Shown: positions 17,829 through 27,346, counted from the first letter of the stretch. The stretch: 64,000 bases of DNA from Nostoc sp. FACHB-892 (GCF_014698795.1 NZ_JACJTR010000003.1:248001-312000), one strand, 5' to 3'. The notes: generated by a model from the sequence alone, not told the origin. A program made the numbers and translations.

Positions 17829-18242
17829 ATGGCTAGACTAAAAAGAACTTCCCAAGTGCTAGAAAAAGCAGCACGTCGTGCAGCCAGTATCACTTCAATT
17901 GATCCAAACTTAGATGTGAGTAATGGACTCACTTTATTTGCCTACTCAAGCCTAATTGAGACAATGCGAAATAAAGAAAATACTTACAACACTGCGCTTT
18001 CTAACCTAGATAAGATATACCGTGAAATGTTGGAAACAGAGCAGCAGTTAGCAGACATGACAGAACACATACTCATGGGTATTGGGGCTAAATATGGCAA
18101 AAGCAGTGTAGAGTATGGTATGGCGGGAGGAGTTCCTAAAAACCAACGCCGCAAGGGATTGCGAGGTGAATCGCCAATTGTTAGTAATGAGCCACCGTCA
18201 ATGATTGTTGGTGTGAATAGCAATGGCAAAGTAAAAGCATAG
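17829..18242 (+). CDS. Hypothetical protein, 137 residues
   Basis: A basic, soluble protein starting MARLKRTSQVLEKAARRAAS, with a helical middle (YSSLIETMRNKENTYNTALS, NLDKIYREMLETEQQLADM) that may be coiled coil, and a disordered basic tail (KNQRRKGLRGESP). AAAGG about 9 bases upstream of the ATG supports the start. I do not recognise a family. The 62-bp repeat array lies about 170 bases upstream. Confidence 0.65.
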   Translation: MARLKRTSQVLEKAARRAASITSIDPNLDVSNGLTLFAYSSLIETMRNKENTYNTALSNLDKIYREMLETEQQLADMTEHILMGIGAKYGKSSVEYGMAGGVPKNQRRKGLRGESPIVSNEPPSMIVGVNSNGKVKA

Positions 18243-18260
18243 CGTGTGTTACGGCTTTAG

Positions 18261-18294
18261 CCTAACGCACCATCTTATGAGTCGGTGCATTAGG
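18261..18294 (+). terminator. Hairpin after the 137-residue gene
   Basis: Arms CCTAACGCACC and GGTGCATTAGG (one mismatch) with a 12-base loop, starting 19 bases after the stop codon. No long T-run follows, so termination is uncertain. It may also be a mobile hairpin repeat. Confidence 0.45.
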
Positions 18295-18318
18295 CTTATT
18301 TGACGCAGTTAGTCGCCA

Positions 18319-18353
18319 GAAGTGCGTAGGCATAGCCGATTGTAGACATCGCT
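18319..18353. repeat. Small dispersed repeat abutting the hicB stop codon
   Basis: A copy of the gtgcgtaggcatagccgatt plus gtagacatcgct module. Its right end overlaps the TAG stop (18352-18354) of the HicB-like gene on the minus strand, which suggests the repeat inserted at the 3' end of that gene. Confidence 0.6.
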
Positions 18354-18579
18354 AATTTGACACAGGTTCAAAAGTTACCATTAGAGAAGGTTTATCTACT
18401 AAGCCAAATTGAGTTGGCTCTTCGTCTTCTAAATGCAAAGCGACTGCTTCACGAAGGTTATGAACAACTTCATCCAGAGTCTCTCCCTGAGTTACTACAG
18501 AAACTTCTAGACATTCTGCTACGTATCCCTGCTGTTCACCTCGATGAATTACTGCTCTAATATTCTGCTTTAACTCCAT
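18352..18579 (-). CDS. HicB-like antitoxin, orphan
   Basis: A 75-residue protein: IRAVIHRGEQQGYVAECLEV, SVVTQGETLDEVVHNLREAV and ALHLEDEE are the HicB degenerate RNase H-like pattern. No HicA toxin gene is found on either side. Downstream there is only a dispersed repeat, and upstream a short gap. The toxin partner may have been lost through the repeat insertion. Orphan HicB proteins of this length are common in cyanobacteria. Confidence 0.75.
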   Translation of the reverse strand: MELKQNIRAVIHRGEQQGYVAECLEVSVVTQGETLDEVVHNLREAVALHLEDEEPTQFGLVDKPSLMVTFEPVSN

Positions 18580-18670
18580 AAGTCATCTTAAAATTCCAAG
18601 AAGTCTATTAAGTTAAGTTATCCTTTTATGCTACACCATTCACTATGAATAATTCGTATCCGCAACCAAT

Positions 18671-18738
18671 CAGAGCGTAGACGTAGCCCGTTGTAGACAT
18701 CGCCCACATTCACCCCATCATCAAAATTGCGATCGCTT
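18671..18738. repeat. Small dispersed repeat
   Basis: One full copy: agagcgtagacgtagcccgt, then tgtagacatcgcccacattc, then accccatcatcaaaattgcg, ending at a HIP1 site. It is about 50 bases before the PIN-domain gene. Confidence 0.65.
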
Positions 18739-18790
18739 TTAAGTCTTTTGGCTAAAACGTTTTTGATAGCGTATATGCTACCATGTTTAC

Positions 18791-19213
18791 ATGGCAATTA
18801 AAATTGTAGTTGATACCAGCGTTCTTATTAGTGCGCTGATTAGCTCTAAAGGTTCTAGTAGAGAACTAATTCGACGCTGTTTAAAAGGAGAGTATCAGCC
18901 TTTGATGGGAAATGCTTTGTTTTTGGAGTATGAGTCAGTCATTCATCGTTCAGAAATTATCGCCAAATGCCTTTTAACTACTGAAGAAATTTCTGCTTTA
19001 CTTGCATCATTTATGAGCGTAAGTCAATGGTTTTATATTTATTATTTATGGCGACCTAATTTAAAAGACGAAGCTGATAATCACTTAATTGAATTAGCAG
19101 TTGCCGGAAATGCTCAAATCATTGCCACTTACAATGTCAAAGATTTCCAAAATGCTGAATTGTTATTTCCTAACTTATCAATATTAAAACCTGAAGAAAT
19201 TATTAGGAGTTAA
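18791..19213 (+). CDS. PIN-domain toxin (putative RNase)
   Basis: A 140-residue PIN protein: IKIVVDTSVLISALISSKGS holds the first conserved Asp, NALFLEYESVIHR the conserved Glu, and LKDEADNHLIELAVAGNAQI plus IIATYNVKDFQNAE the later Asp residues. The four acidic positions of the metal site appear intact. It is followed after 6 bases by an RHH antitoxin gene. The order toxin then antitoxin is usual for this COG2402-like group. Confidence 0.82.
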   Translation: MAIKIVVDTSVLISALISSKGSSRELIRRCLKGEYQPLMGNALFLEYESVIHRSEIIAKCLLTTEEISALLASFMSVSQWFYIYYLWRPNLKDEADNHLIELAVAGNAQIIATYNVKDFQNAELLFPNLSILKPEEIIRS

Positions 19214-19219
19214 ACAAAA

Positions 19220-19438
19220 ATGGCAACTTTAACGATTCGTTTACCAGACGATAAGCATAATAGATTGAAAGAACTTGCTCAAGCCAAAGGCATCAGTGTC
19301 AATAAATTGATTGAAGAACTTTCTACCATAGCTCTAGCAGAATTTGATGCCCATACAAGATTTAAAGCAATGGCTGCAACTGGCAACCCAGAAGAAGGCT
19401 TAAGAATACTGGCTAAACTTGATGCTCTGACAGAATAG
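19220..19438 (+). CDS. Ribbon-helix-helix antitoxin
   Basis: A 72-residue protein: MATLTIRLPDDKHNRLKELA and QAKGISVNKLIEELSTIAL form the RHH (Arc/HicB C-terminal type) DNA-binding domain, with a C-terminal toxin-binding tail. It lies 6 bases after the PIN toxin gene, so it is co-transcribed and its likely partner. Confidence 0.82.
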   Translation: MATLTIRLPDDKHNRLKELAQAKGISVNKLIEELSTIALAEFDAHTRFKAMAATGNPEEGLRILAKLDALTE

Positions 19439-19441
19439 AGC

Positions 19442-19709
19442 TTGTCAACCTAATCAGCACATCGTAAAATCCAGATAGCCGCATTAATGGTGTGAACGTT
19501 ATAAATTTAACCAAACCTTCAGAAATTTTACCAAGCCTGAAATAACGACGGAAGTCGTTTCTAATTCGCAATAAATCTTCCTATTCAAAGTCTGTCAATG
19601 GTTCTAAATTTAAGAAGTCTGTGAATGAACCATCTGAAAGTTCTTCTAGTTTGAGAAAGCGATGAACATCGTTGAGAGATAAGCTGCTAGCTTCAACAGT
19701 GAGCGTCAT
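19442..19709 (-). pseudogene. Remnant of a cyanobacterial restriction-endonuclease-like gene, with internal stop
   Basis: From ATG 19709 the minus strand reads MTLTVEASSLSLNDVHRFLK, LEELSDGSFTDFLNLEPLTD, FE, stop (TAG, 19581-19583), then continues in frame EDLLRIRNDFRRYFRLGKIS and EGLVKFITFTPLMRLSGFY. This matches from memory the N-terminus of a widespread cyanobacterial family annotated as restriction endonuclease subunit R. The frame is cut off near the 3' end of the RHH antitoxin gene. So it is both nonsense-mutated and truncated. The remaining gap to 19942 holds no gene. Confidence 0.55.
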
Positions 19710-19941
19710 AATTTCAGGCGTTGTTTGTCCAGACTACTTATATTTTGCAACATTCGCAATAGATAGGCTGCAATGTAACGTCTTTACATTTCTTGAGCGC
19801 TTGTTTTTAGTAGATAAAAATGGATGTAAACTGAATAACTCGGCAATTTCTACCTAGCTTAACGAAAATCTAAACACTGTCTAGCACAACTGAGCTAAGA
19901 ATAGTTTTTAGTAATAATAGCGATCGCATTCATAACTAACC

Positions 19942-21915
19942 ATGTCTCAACCAACTATAGAATCAATCCTACAAGAGAATCGCCTCTTCCATCCTGGCTC
20001 GGAATTCTCGCAGAATGCCCATATCAAAAGCCTGGAAGACTATCAGCGCCTCTATGACAAAGCCAAAGCTGATCCGCAGCAATTTTGGGCAGATTTGGCT
20101 GAAACAGAATTAGAATGGTTCCAAAAATGGGACACCGTGCTAGATTGGCAACCACCTTTTGCTCAGTGGTTCGTTGGCGGTAAGATGAATATTTCTTACA
20201 ACTGCCTTGACAGACATCTCACTACCTGGCGCAAAAATAAAGCAGCATTGATTTGGGAAGGAGAACCAGGTGATTCGCGTACCCTAACTTATGCCCAATT
20301 GCACCGGGAAGTTTGCCAGTTTGCTAATGTGTTAAAGCAACTGGGCGTAAAAAAAGGCGATCGCGTTGGTATATATATGCCAATGATTCCTGAAGCTGCG
20401 ATCGCTATGTTAGCCTGTGCCCGAATTGGCGCACCCCACAGTGTAGTGTTTGGTGGTTTTAGTGCCGAAGCTTTGCGCGATCGCTTAATTGATACCACAG
20501 CTAAACTGGTAATCACGGCTGATGGTGGTTGGCGCAAAGGTGCGATCGTTCCTCTCAAGGAACAGGTAGATAAAGCCTTAGCCGATGGTGCTGTTCCCAG
20601 TGTCGAAAATATCGTAGTTGTCAAGCGCACTGGGCAAGAAACTTATATGCAATTGGGTGGACGCGATCATTGGTGGCATGATTTGCAAAAAGGAGTATCA
20701 GCAGATTGTCCCGCCGAACCGATGGACAGCGAGGATATGCTGTTTATTCTCTACACTTCTGGCAGCACGGGCAAACCGAAGGGCGTGGTGCATACAACTG
20801 CTGGCTATAATTTGTATACCCATATCACCACCAAGTGGATATTCGACCTGCAAGACACAGATGTATACTGGTGTACCGCCGATGTGGGCTGGATTACGGG
20901 ACATAGTTACATAGTCTACGGCCCCCTTTCTAACGGTGCAACAACCGTGATGTATGAAGGTGCGCCTCGTGCTTCTAATCCTGGTTGTTTCTGGGATGTA
21001 ATTGAAAAATACGGCGTTAATATTTTTTATACTGCACCTACGGCAATTCGGGCATTTATTAAGATGGGCGAACAACATCCCAATGCGCGAAACTTGTCTT
21101 CATTGCGTTTGTTGGGAACCGTTGGCGAACCGATTAACCCAGAAGCTTGGATGTGGTATCAGAAAGTAATTGGTGGCGATCGCTGTCCAATTGTTGATAC
21201 TTGGTGGCAAACGGAAACTGGCGGTATCATGATTACACCGCTACCAGGAGCAATCCCCACTAAGCCGGGTTCGGCAACTCTTCCCTTCCCTGGAATTATT
21301 GCAGATATCGTAGATTTAGAAGGAAACACCGTACCCAATAACGAAGGCGGTTATCTAGCAGTGCGACATCCTTGGCCAGGAATGATGCGGACAGTCTACG
21401 GCGATCCAGAACGCTTCCGCCGCACCTACTGGGAACACATTCCGCCCCAAGATGGTAACTACACTTACTTTGCAGGTGATGGCGCGAGGCAAGATGAAGA
21501 CGGTTACTTTTGGGTAATGGGTCGGGTGGATGACGTACTGAATGTATCAGGACACCGACTTGGTACAATGGAAGTAGAATCTGCTTTAGTTTCTCACCCA
21601 GCCGTTGCAGAAGCGGCGGTAGTTGGTAAACCTGATGAACTCAAAGGTGAAGAAGTAGTTGCTTTTGTGACTTTAGAAGGCACTTATCAGGGAAGTGAGG
21701 AACTGAGTAAAGAACTTAAGCAGCACGTTGTCAAAGAAATTGGTGCGATCGCTCGTCCGGGAGAAATTCGCTTTACAGACTCTTTGCCAAAAACGCGATC
21801 GGGTAAGATTATGCGGCGCTTATTGCGGAATCTAGCCGCCGGACAAGAGGTATCTGGTGACACTTCCACATTAGAAGATAGAAGCGTCTTAGATAAATTG
21901 CGGGAAGGCGCGTAA
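19942..21915 (+). CDS. acs: Acetyl-CoA synthetase
   Basis: This 657-residue AMP-forming acetate-CoA ligase activates acetate to acetyl-CoA in the cytoplasm. Family motifs are visible: [20 protein letters not shown] (A3), [16 protein letters not shown] (A5), [19 protein letters not shown] (A8), and the acetylation site [11 protein letters not shown] near residue 620 (A10 Lys). Length and N-terminus ([12 protein letters not shown]) match cyanobacterial Acs. It is monocistronic and followed by a hairpin. Confidence 0.95.
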   Translation: MSQPTIESILQENRLFHPGSEFSQNAHIKSLEDYQRLYDKAKADPQQFWADLAETELEWFQKWDTVLDWQPPFAQWFVGGKMNISYNCLDRHLTTWRKNKAALIWEGEPGDSRTLTYAQLHREVCQFANVLKQLGVKKGDRVGIYMPMIPEAAIAMLACARIGAPHSVVFGGFSAEALRDRLIDTTAKLVITADGGWRKGAIVPLKEQVDKALADGAVPSVENIVVVKRTGQETYMQLGGRDHWWHDLQKGVSADCPAEPMDSEDMLFILYTSGSTGKPKGVVHTTAGYNLYTHITTKWIFDLQDTDVYWCTADVGWITGHSYIVYGPLSNGATTVMYEGAPRASNPGCFWDVIEKYGVNIFYTAPTAIRAFIKMGEQHPNARNLSSLRLLGTVGEPINPEAWMWYQKVIGGDRCPIVDTWWQTETGGIMITPLPGAIPTKPGSATLPFPGIIADIVDLEGNTVPNNEGGYLAVRHPWPGMMRTVYGDPERFRRTYWEHIPPQDGNYTYFAGDGARQDEDGYFWVMGRVDDVLNVSGHRLGTMEVESALVSHPAVAEAAVVGKPDELKGEEVVAFVTLEGTYQGSEELSKELKQHVVKEIGAIARPGEIRFTDSLPKTRSGKIMRRLLRNLAAGQEVSGDTSTLEDRSVLDKLREGA

Positions 21916-21984
21916 GTAATGCAAATTTCCCAAAATAGGAGTCTGTTAACGACAAACTAACACAAAGCAATTCTTAATACTGTA

Positions 21985-22006
21985 GGGTAGGCAAAACAGC
22001 CTGCCC
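21985..22006 (+). terminator. Hairpin downstream of acs
   Basis: GGGTAGGC, loop aaaaca, GCCTGCCC, forming an 8-bp stem with one G-U pair about 70 bases after the acs stop. Only short T-runs follow. A gtagggt-type element recurs at other gene ends in this window, so it may be a repeat used as terminator. Confidence 0.45.
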
Positions 22007-22041
22007 TTAGCTAAACAGGCTCAATTAAAATAGGTCTATAA

Positions 22042-22202
22042 ATGAAAGATGCACTAGGGCAAAGAGGCGAAGCAATTTTTACAGTATTAATGACGGAATT
22101 TCACTCTCATGCTGGCCCTATTTTCAGGAAGTTGATGATTTTTGGAGTAGATACCATACTAATCAATTAGTTTCCAAATTTGCCGATCAAGACTGGAGAT
22201 AA
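22042..22202 (+). pseudogene. Deletion scar joining two ends of a lost gene (possibly DUF4365-like)
   Basis: ATG 22042 opens MKDALGQRGEAIFTVLMTEF, then HSHAGPIFR, which looks like a genuine N-terminus. Within a few bases a different frame gives EVDDFWSRYHTNQLVSKFAD, QDWR and a stop at 22200-22202, which looks like a genuine C-terminus. I infer that an internal deletion removed the middle of the gene near 22130. The following pseudogene starts 5 bases later, as in an operon. Confidence 0.5.
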
Positions 22203-22206
22203 AACA

Positions 22207-22683
22207 ATGAAAACCACAGCACCTTGGTCTATTGGAAGACGAGCAGAATCTCTTGCCGTTGTTTACTTAACTCGTCGTGATGACTTGATTATTTCTCAGC
22301 CAATACCAAATCAATGATTAGACTTTTTAATCACAATTACCACAGATGGAGTTTATACTGGAAGGCTTTTTGGTATTGAAGTAAAAGCAACAGATTCTAC
22401 ATCTAATTTAAAGAAGCATAATGATATTTTAAAGCTAGACAAAAATAGGTTGAGTAGACTAGAAAAATTTAAAGATTTACCATTCTCCGTTTGTCTATTT
22501 TTCTTTATTTTAGAAAACGATCAAGGTTATTATAAATGGATTTTAGAACCTAAAATAGATGGAGAAAAGCAAGTTAAATTGCACTTTAAGGAAGATGATG
22601 AATTGAAAAAGCTTGATGACAAAGAAATAGCTGATATTATTTCAAGTATAAATAGTTGGTATGACCATAGAAGTAATACATAA
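22207..22683 (+). pseudogene. DUF4365-like/nuclease-fold gene with in-frame TGA
   Basis: From ATG 22207 the frame reads MKTTAPWSIGRRAESLAVVY, LTRRDDLIISQPIPNQ, TGA (22315-22317), then LDFLITITTDGVYTGRLFGI, EVKAT and on to a stop at 22681-22683. The D...ExK arrangement (LDFLI then GIEVKA) is that of PD-(D/E)XK-type DUF4365 proteins. The rest is intact in the same frame, so the stop is probably a recent nonsense change of a Trp codon. It stands behind another broken gene, perhaps its former operon partner. The 22684-22855 gap holds a HIP1 site and the next promoter. Confidence 0.6.
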
Positions 22684-22855
22684 GTATGCATATACAAATT
22701 TATTCTTACAAAATGAATAGGCGCGATCGCCCGTACCTAAAATTTTAATTACACCGTGCAGTTAGCGTATTGACAAACTTTTTAGTGCATTGCAGACTTA
22801 CTAATGCATCCTCACATTATTATAAGAATAGAACATTATTGAGGCATTCAGGGCG

Positions 22856-23536
22856 ATGAAAGTAAAGCGCAAACTGAAATCAGCAGTTGTTCAATTTATT
22901 AGCGGCATGACGCTGAGTATTATCACTGTAATGGGGATATCACCATTAGTGTTAGCGGTTCCTACTAAAGTTTCTTTGGATTCGTCTGAACAGTATCCAC
23001 AGAGACAACCACAAAAACTAGCACAGTTTTCAGACACAGGTTCATCACAGCGATCGCAGATGCTGCAACAAGCCAATGCTTTATTTAATCAGGGAGACTT
23101 AGCAGGTGCAGAGGACAATTTACGTAAATTCATTAAACAATTCCCAGAAGACGCTTTCGGACACTTTCAACTAGGAAATGTGCTTTTTCGTCAAAAGAAA
23201 CCAGAAGAAGCAATTAGCTCTTATCAAGAAGCCATTCGCATCCAGCCAAAATACGCTCTAGCTTACAATGCGATGGGTATGGTTTATGCAAGCCAAAGTC
23301 GCTGGGAAGAAGCCATTAGTGAATATAAAAAAGCTCTAGAAATTAATCCTAATTATGGCGAGGGACTGACTAATTTTGCGCTGGCATTGTGGCAAACGAA
23401 TAAAAAAGACGAGGCGCTATCTTCTTTAGAAAAAGCTTTAAATATCTTCAAAGAACAGAATAGAGGTGAAAAAGTTAACCAAGTCGAACGAATTTTGCGA
23501 GAAATAAAAACTGCTGATGATCCTAGTGTTTCATGA
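22856..23536 (+). CDS. Exported TPR-repeat protein
   Basis: A 226-residue protein with an N-terminal signal sequence (about 1-36, VVQFISGMTLSIITVMGISP, cleavage after VLAVP-like end). At least four TPR motifs follow from residue 70 (QANALFNQGDLAGAEDNLRK, HFQLGNVLFRQKKPEEAISS, AYNAMGMVYASQSRWEEAIS, GLTNFALALWQTNKKDEALS). It is probably a periplasmic or lumenal protein-interaction factor. No specific partner can be named. The gtaggg/ccctac inverted repeat at about 23577-23612 lies downstream. Confidence 0.8.
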   Translation: MKVKRKLKSAVVQFISGMTLSIITVMGISPLVLAVPTKVSLDSSEQYPQRQPQKLAQFSDTGSSQRSQMLQQANALFNQGDLAGAEDNLRKFIKQFPEDAFGHFQLGNVLFRQKKPEEAISSYQEAIRIQPKYALAYNAMGMVYASQSRWEEAISEYKKALEINPNYGEGLTNFALALWQTNKKDEALSSLEKALNIFKEQNRGEKVNQVERILREIKTADDPSVS

Positions 23537-23815
23537 AAATCAGCAGGTAAACCAATGCTGTAAGATATCGTAACAGGTAGGGTGTGTTGCTAAAATTTAA
23601 CGTACCCTACATTGTTACTTACTTCTTTTAAAAAATAATTTTTCGCATATTCTCAACTAGCTTTGCTGTGTAATGATGTCAGACGAGTCCATTTTTTTAT
23701 CTAGATTAATTTTATATAACGTATTATATTTGTAATATAAAAGAAGTGACAACTTTCTGTAGTATACAAAATCATAATTTACAATAAAAGTCATATAAAC
23801 TCCCGGTTAAAGCCT

Positions 23816-24388
23816 ATGACTTCCCTATCGGCATTAACTTTACCTGACCACACCCAGTTACCAGACTCAGATGGTACATTCGTGTTCGCGAAGCGTGCCG
23901 GAGGCAAAAATCTTCAGGAGCATCTGCAAAGCATTTTAATTACAAATTCAATTAAACCTGTTTTAGAGCAACTTCATCCTGATAGTCAATATTGTATTGG
24001 ACAAGATTCTGGTATCTACTGGCGATTGACAAATCCTCCTGAGAAAGGGGCTGAAGCACCAGACTGGTTTTATGTACCTAATGTACCACCGACCCTTGAC
24101 GGTAAACCTAGTAGATAATACTTATCAACTGATGAAACCCAATGAACGAGGACATTACCCAATCGCTCCTATGGGGGTAGAGCTAGGAATCCGGCAAGGA
24201 TTTTATCAGAATGCAAAGTTACCTTACCTTGGTTGCGCTGGTGGGATGCACAAGGAAATTTACTGCTAACAGGGGAGGAACGGGCTGTCATTGAGCGACA
24301 AAAATGGGAGAGAATTATAGAGAAATTGCGTACTCTCTCTCTTGAACAACTCAACGCTTTAGGAATTGACCCAGAAATGTTGGATTAA
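23816..24388 (+). pseudogene. Uma2 family gene with internal deletion, frameshifts and an inserted repeat
   Basis: The N-terminus (TLPDHTQLPDSDGTFV, EQLHPDSQYCIGQDSGIYWR, EAPDWFYVPNVPPTLDGK) is that of the long Uma2 subfamily. At about 24110 the frame ends (PSR, stop) and the C-terminal part continues in other frames: VDNTYQLMKPNERGHYPIAP, then LPWLRWWDAQGNLLLTGEER and EQLNALGIDPEMLD to TAA 24386. About 75 residues with the catalytic core are missing. Between FV and KNLQEH there is an in-frame 21-base insertion (FAKRAGG) made of a small dispersed repeat, 23884-23905 (gttcgcgaagcgtgccggag plus gc). Confidence 0.75.
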
Positions 24389-24508
24389 GAAACATTTTTT
24401 CGTTATGAACTTATGAAATTATGTACTTAGTAATGTACAATTAAGCCCAAGAGTTCAGGGTGCTTGTCAAGTATTAAACTACTTGCTGGTACTGCCAAAG
24501 CATGTTAT

Positions 24509-24769
24509 ATGTCTAAATCTGCAATCACCGTTACCGTCAAATTGTTCGCTGCTTATCAAGAAGCCTTTAGGGTTTCGGAACTGGTGCTGGAATTTCCTAA
24601 TAATATACCAGTCAAAACAGTATGCGATCGCCTCATAGCTGAACACCCCGAACTCTCCCAATGGCGTGACATCACCCGGTTTGGGATTAATTTGATATTT
24701 GTCGAACCAGATACCCTATTACAAGACGGAGATGAAGTCGTGCTGATTCCACCAGTTAGCGGTGGGTAG
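24509..24769 (+). CDS. moaD: MoaD/ThiS family sulfur carrier protein
   Basis: An 86-residue ubiquitin-like protein, MSKSAITVTVKLFAAYQEAF to DGDEVVLIPPVSGG. The C-terminal Gly-Gly is the thiocarboxylate site, and the length is that of MoaD (small subunit of molybdopterin synthase) rather than ThiS. An upstream TTG at 24464 would add 15 unlikely residues; ATG 24509 is preferred. No moaE is adjacent. In cyanobacteria such MoaD-like genes are often near threonine synthase or stand alone, so the exact role is less sure than the family. Confidence 0.8.
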   Translation: MSKSAITVTVKLFAAYQEAFRVSELVLEFPNNIPVKTVCDRLIAEHPELSQWRDITRFGINLIFVEPDTLLQDGDEVVLIPPVSGG

Positions 24770-25745
24770 CAAAACAGTTAGGAGTTAGGGGTTAAAGATT
24801 CAAAACTTCTAACTCATAACTACTGATTCCTCACTTTTATTTCACCCTGGCACAAAAACAAAATCGTAAAAATCTTTGGTTAAATTGGCTAAAACTGGAC
24901 TCTACGTGATATTTACCGCCACAGGTCCATTGATGTTAGCACCACACACAGTATGATAGCGCTGTATCGTTAGCAGCATAAAAACGTCCGCGACGCTTGT
25001 ATTTCAGCAATGACTGTGTAAATCACACTAATTATGCAGGCATGATATGAGTTGTGATTTAGCTGGTTAGTCTATACCAACAGGGAAAAAATCATTTATT
25101 TAGCCTTTAATACATACTAAATAATAGCGCTCATAATGCAGAATACGATGCTAGTAATTTGCGAATCTTTTTGAATGTATGTTTAAAGCTACGACTGCCA
25201 GCAATACAGTGGAATACCAAGAGCAATACCAAGGAGCAGCAAACATAAATAATATTAAAGTAGCCCATCCTATATTTACACTTAGATTAGTTTCAGAATA
25301 TTTTTTTACAATATGGTTTTACTAGAATAATCAAAGAAGAAACTACAAATATAGAAAAGATTATAGTTTTAAATATTGTGTATATAGTCTGTTGGAAACT
25401 TAGAGAAAAGTTTAGAATTTTCAAATCGTTATACTGTTTTAAATATCTCGTGTGTAAGGATTTAAAACTGCTATTAATTGTCAACTAACAGCCAGGAAAA
25501 CAAAAACTTTTCCTTTAAAGAGCGTCAGCTTTTCAACCAATATACTACACATCTCGATTTATAATAAAAGTATTGCTTTATACATTATTTTTAAAATAAT
25601 TGCTAGTAGTATAGTTTAATTAGTTGAAAAATGCAGTCAATAATTTTTGCGCTTGTCACCGTTGGCTAGGTAATTTTTGTGCTGTCCTTACTCCTCTGGG
25701 ATCAAACTGCTTAGAAATTGGATGTGCCAATTTTACTCAATAGCT
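24770..25745. other. Long intergenic region
   Basis: Nearly 1 kb, strongly AT-rich from 25260 on. Just after moaD there is a gttaggagttaggggttaaa / aacttctaactcataac heptamer-like inverted arrangement (24776-24825) of the kind seen elsewhere here. A 63-codon minus ORF (25293-25484) with a hydrophobic end is possible, but I see no support for it. No RNA gene was recognised. Confidence 0.5.
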
Positions 25746-26594
25746 TTAGGACCTAGCAGCTAGTTTTACTAAGTGATCTAACTCTTGCTGCATCAGGCTA
25801 ACAACTAATTCATAACATTCATTGACATAGTGGCGATCGCTGGCTGCTTCAGGGCCGTAACGTTCAAATACAATTGCTGGACAAACCCGTGTGTACATGG
25901 GCACAGGTAATGGAATGTTAGGCAACGGGCCAATTGCTAATCCCCAAGGCAGTCCAAGATAGATCGGAAAAACTTCTGGATCAATTCCAAGCAGCCAAGG
26001 CATTCCCCATTCGTGTAGTTGCTGCACAATTTTGTAGTAGTCAGCCAGTACAATCAACGTATCGTGAGCGCCCCAGGAAATCACAGGCACAATCGGCACA
26101 TTTTCCCGTAATGCTAACTTGATAAATCCTTGCCGCCCCGCAAGGTAGATTTTATTACTTAAATAATGCGGTCGAAAGACATCTTCGGCTCCACCTGGAT
26201 AAACTAGCACACTAGCCCCAGAGCGCAACGCAGTGTAAGCCATTTTCGGATGAGCCATGATTGCTCCAGCTTTGGCGACTAGTTGTGCTAGTGGTTGGCT
26301 AACCTGCCAAACCTTGGGATGCATCAAACCATAAACTGGTTGCTCTACACCAAATCGTCGGAACCAGTCGTACATCATCATTGTCATATCGGGAGCCGCG
26401 AGTCCCCCATTATGCGAACCGACAAATAGGACTTTTTTTTGGGGTGGAATATTATCCCAGCCACTAGTTTGAACTCGGAAATAGTAGTGATAGAAAAAAC
26501 CCAACAAGGGCATCAGAGCTTCTATGAACTTTGGATCTCGCTCATCCAAAGACCAACCGGATTTTTTGTTTATAAAATGTTGCTTTTTTAACAT
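25746..26594 (-). CDS. Lysophospholipid acyltransferase family protein
   Basis: A 282-residue PlsC/LPLAT-superfamily protein. The acyltransferase block I reads VLFVGSHNGGLAAPDMTMMM, a His...Asp motif with longer spacing than the classic HX4D, as in the DGAT2-like/hemolysin subgroup. Block III is SVLVYPGGAEDVFRPHYLS, and block IV IKLALRENVPIVPVISWGAH. It likely acylates a glycerolipid or related alcohol at the membrane, but the substrate is unknown. It stands alone. Confidence 0.75.
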   Translation of the reverse strand: MLKKQHFINKKSGWSLDERDPKFIEALMPLLGFFYHYYFRVQTSGWDNIPPQKKVLFVGSHNGGLAAPDMTMMMYDWFRRFGVEQPVYGLMHPKVWQVSQPLAQLVAKAGAIMAHPKMAYTALRSGASVLVYPGGAEDVFRPHYLSNKIYLAGRQGFIKLALRENVPIVPVISWGAHDTLIVLADYYKIVQQLHEWGMPWLLGIDPEVFPIYLGLPWGLAIGPLPNIPLPVPMYTRVCPAIVFERYGPEAASDRHYVNECYELVVSLMQQELDHLVKLAARS

Positions 26595-26753
26595 CGATGC
26601 ATTCTAACAGGATTGGTAGCTTTTTCTGTGACACACTCCCATTAAACCAATTTCACCCAGCTGCCTCCAGCTGCCTGACTAACTATTTAACTGAGCGACT
26701 GTAAATCAGCCCACCAAATCCAAAACCACTGCTAACCTGCCCACACAATTCTC

Positions 26754-27299
26754 CTACTTGTTAAGCACAAATTGCTCCAGATCGTGAAACTGCCCTTTGA
26801 AGAAGCCATACTGTTTCAGTAAACCCTGACTCTGAAAACCTAACTTTTCTAACAACTTTTTAGAAGCTATGTTGTCCAGCATGACTTGGGCAACAACGAA
26901 ACGCAAACCCATTTTCTTAAACCCAAATTGCAAGATAGTATCCACGGACTCAGTTATGATACCTTGTCTCCAAAAAGTACTGGCAAGCTCATAACCGACC
27001 TCAGCAGAATTCTCTTGTGGGTTCCACGTAAACCCACAAGAACCAATCAAAACGTTGTCTTGCTTACGAGCAATTCCCCAGCGAATTCCTTCTCCTTGCT
27101 CAAACCGCTTGGCTCTACGTCCAACAACAGCGATGGCTTCTTCAATTGAAGTGAAAGTATCAAGATCATGAAACTGAGTCACGGCTGGATCGGAGAATAT
27201 AGCAAAGATAGCCTCAGCATCCTGCAAAGTTGTCTCACGAAGAAGGAGCCTTTCTGTTTTTAATTCAGGAAAGGAAGATAGTGAGAAATCGTTGCTCAT
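26754..27299 (-). CDS. GNAT family N-acetyltransferase (RimJ/RimL type)
   Basis: A 181-residue protein with the ribosomal-protein-acetyltransferase pattern: FPELKTERLLLRETTLQDAE, IGSCGFTWNPQENSAEVGYE, and LASTFWRQGIITESVDTILQ (acetyl-CoA site), with NIASKKLLEKLGFQSQGLLK near the end. AAAGGAGC upstream of the ATG at 27299 fixes the start. The substrate is unknown. Confidence 0.85.
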   Translation of the reverse strand: MSNDFSLSSFPELKTERLLLRETTLQDAEAIFAIFSDPAVTQFHDLDTFTSIEEAIAVVGRRAKRFEQGEGIRWGIARKQDNVLIGSCGFTWNPQENSAEVGYELASTFWRQGIITESVDTILQFGFKKMGLRFVVAQVMLDNIASKKLLEKLGFQSQGLLKQYGFFKGQFHDLEQFVLNK

Positions 27300-27346
27300 A
27301 ATTGCTCCTTTAGAGCTTACTTAGCGATCGCCACAATAATAATATG

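Noticed and set aside
25293..25484. 63-codon minus ORF with hydrophobic end
   Set aside because: It lies in very AT-rich sequence, has no ribosome site and no neighbour; chance is enough to explain it.
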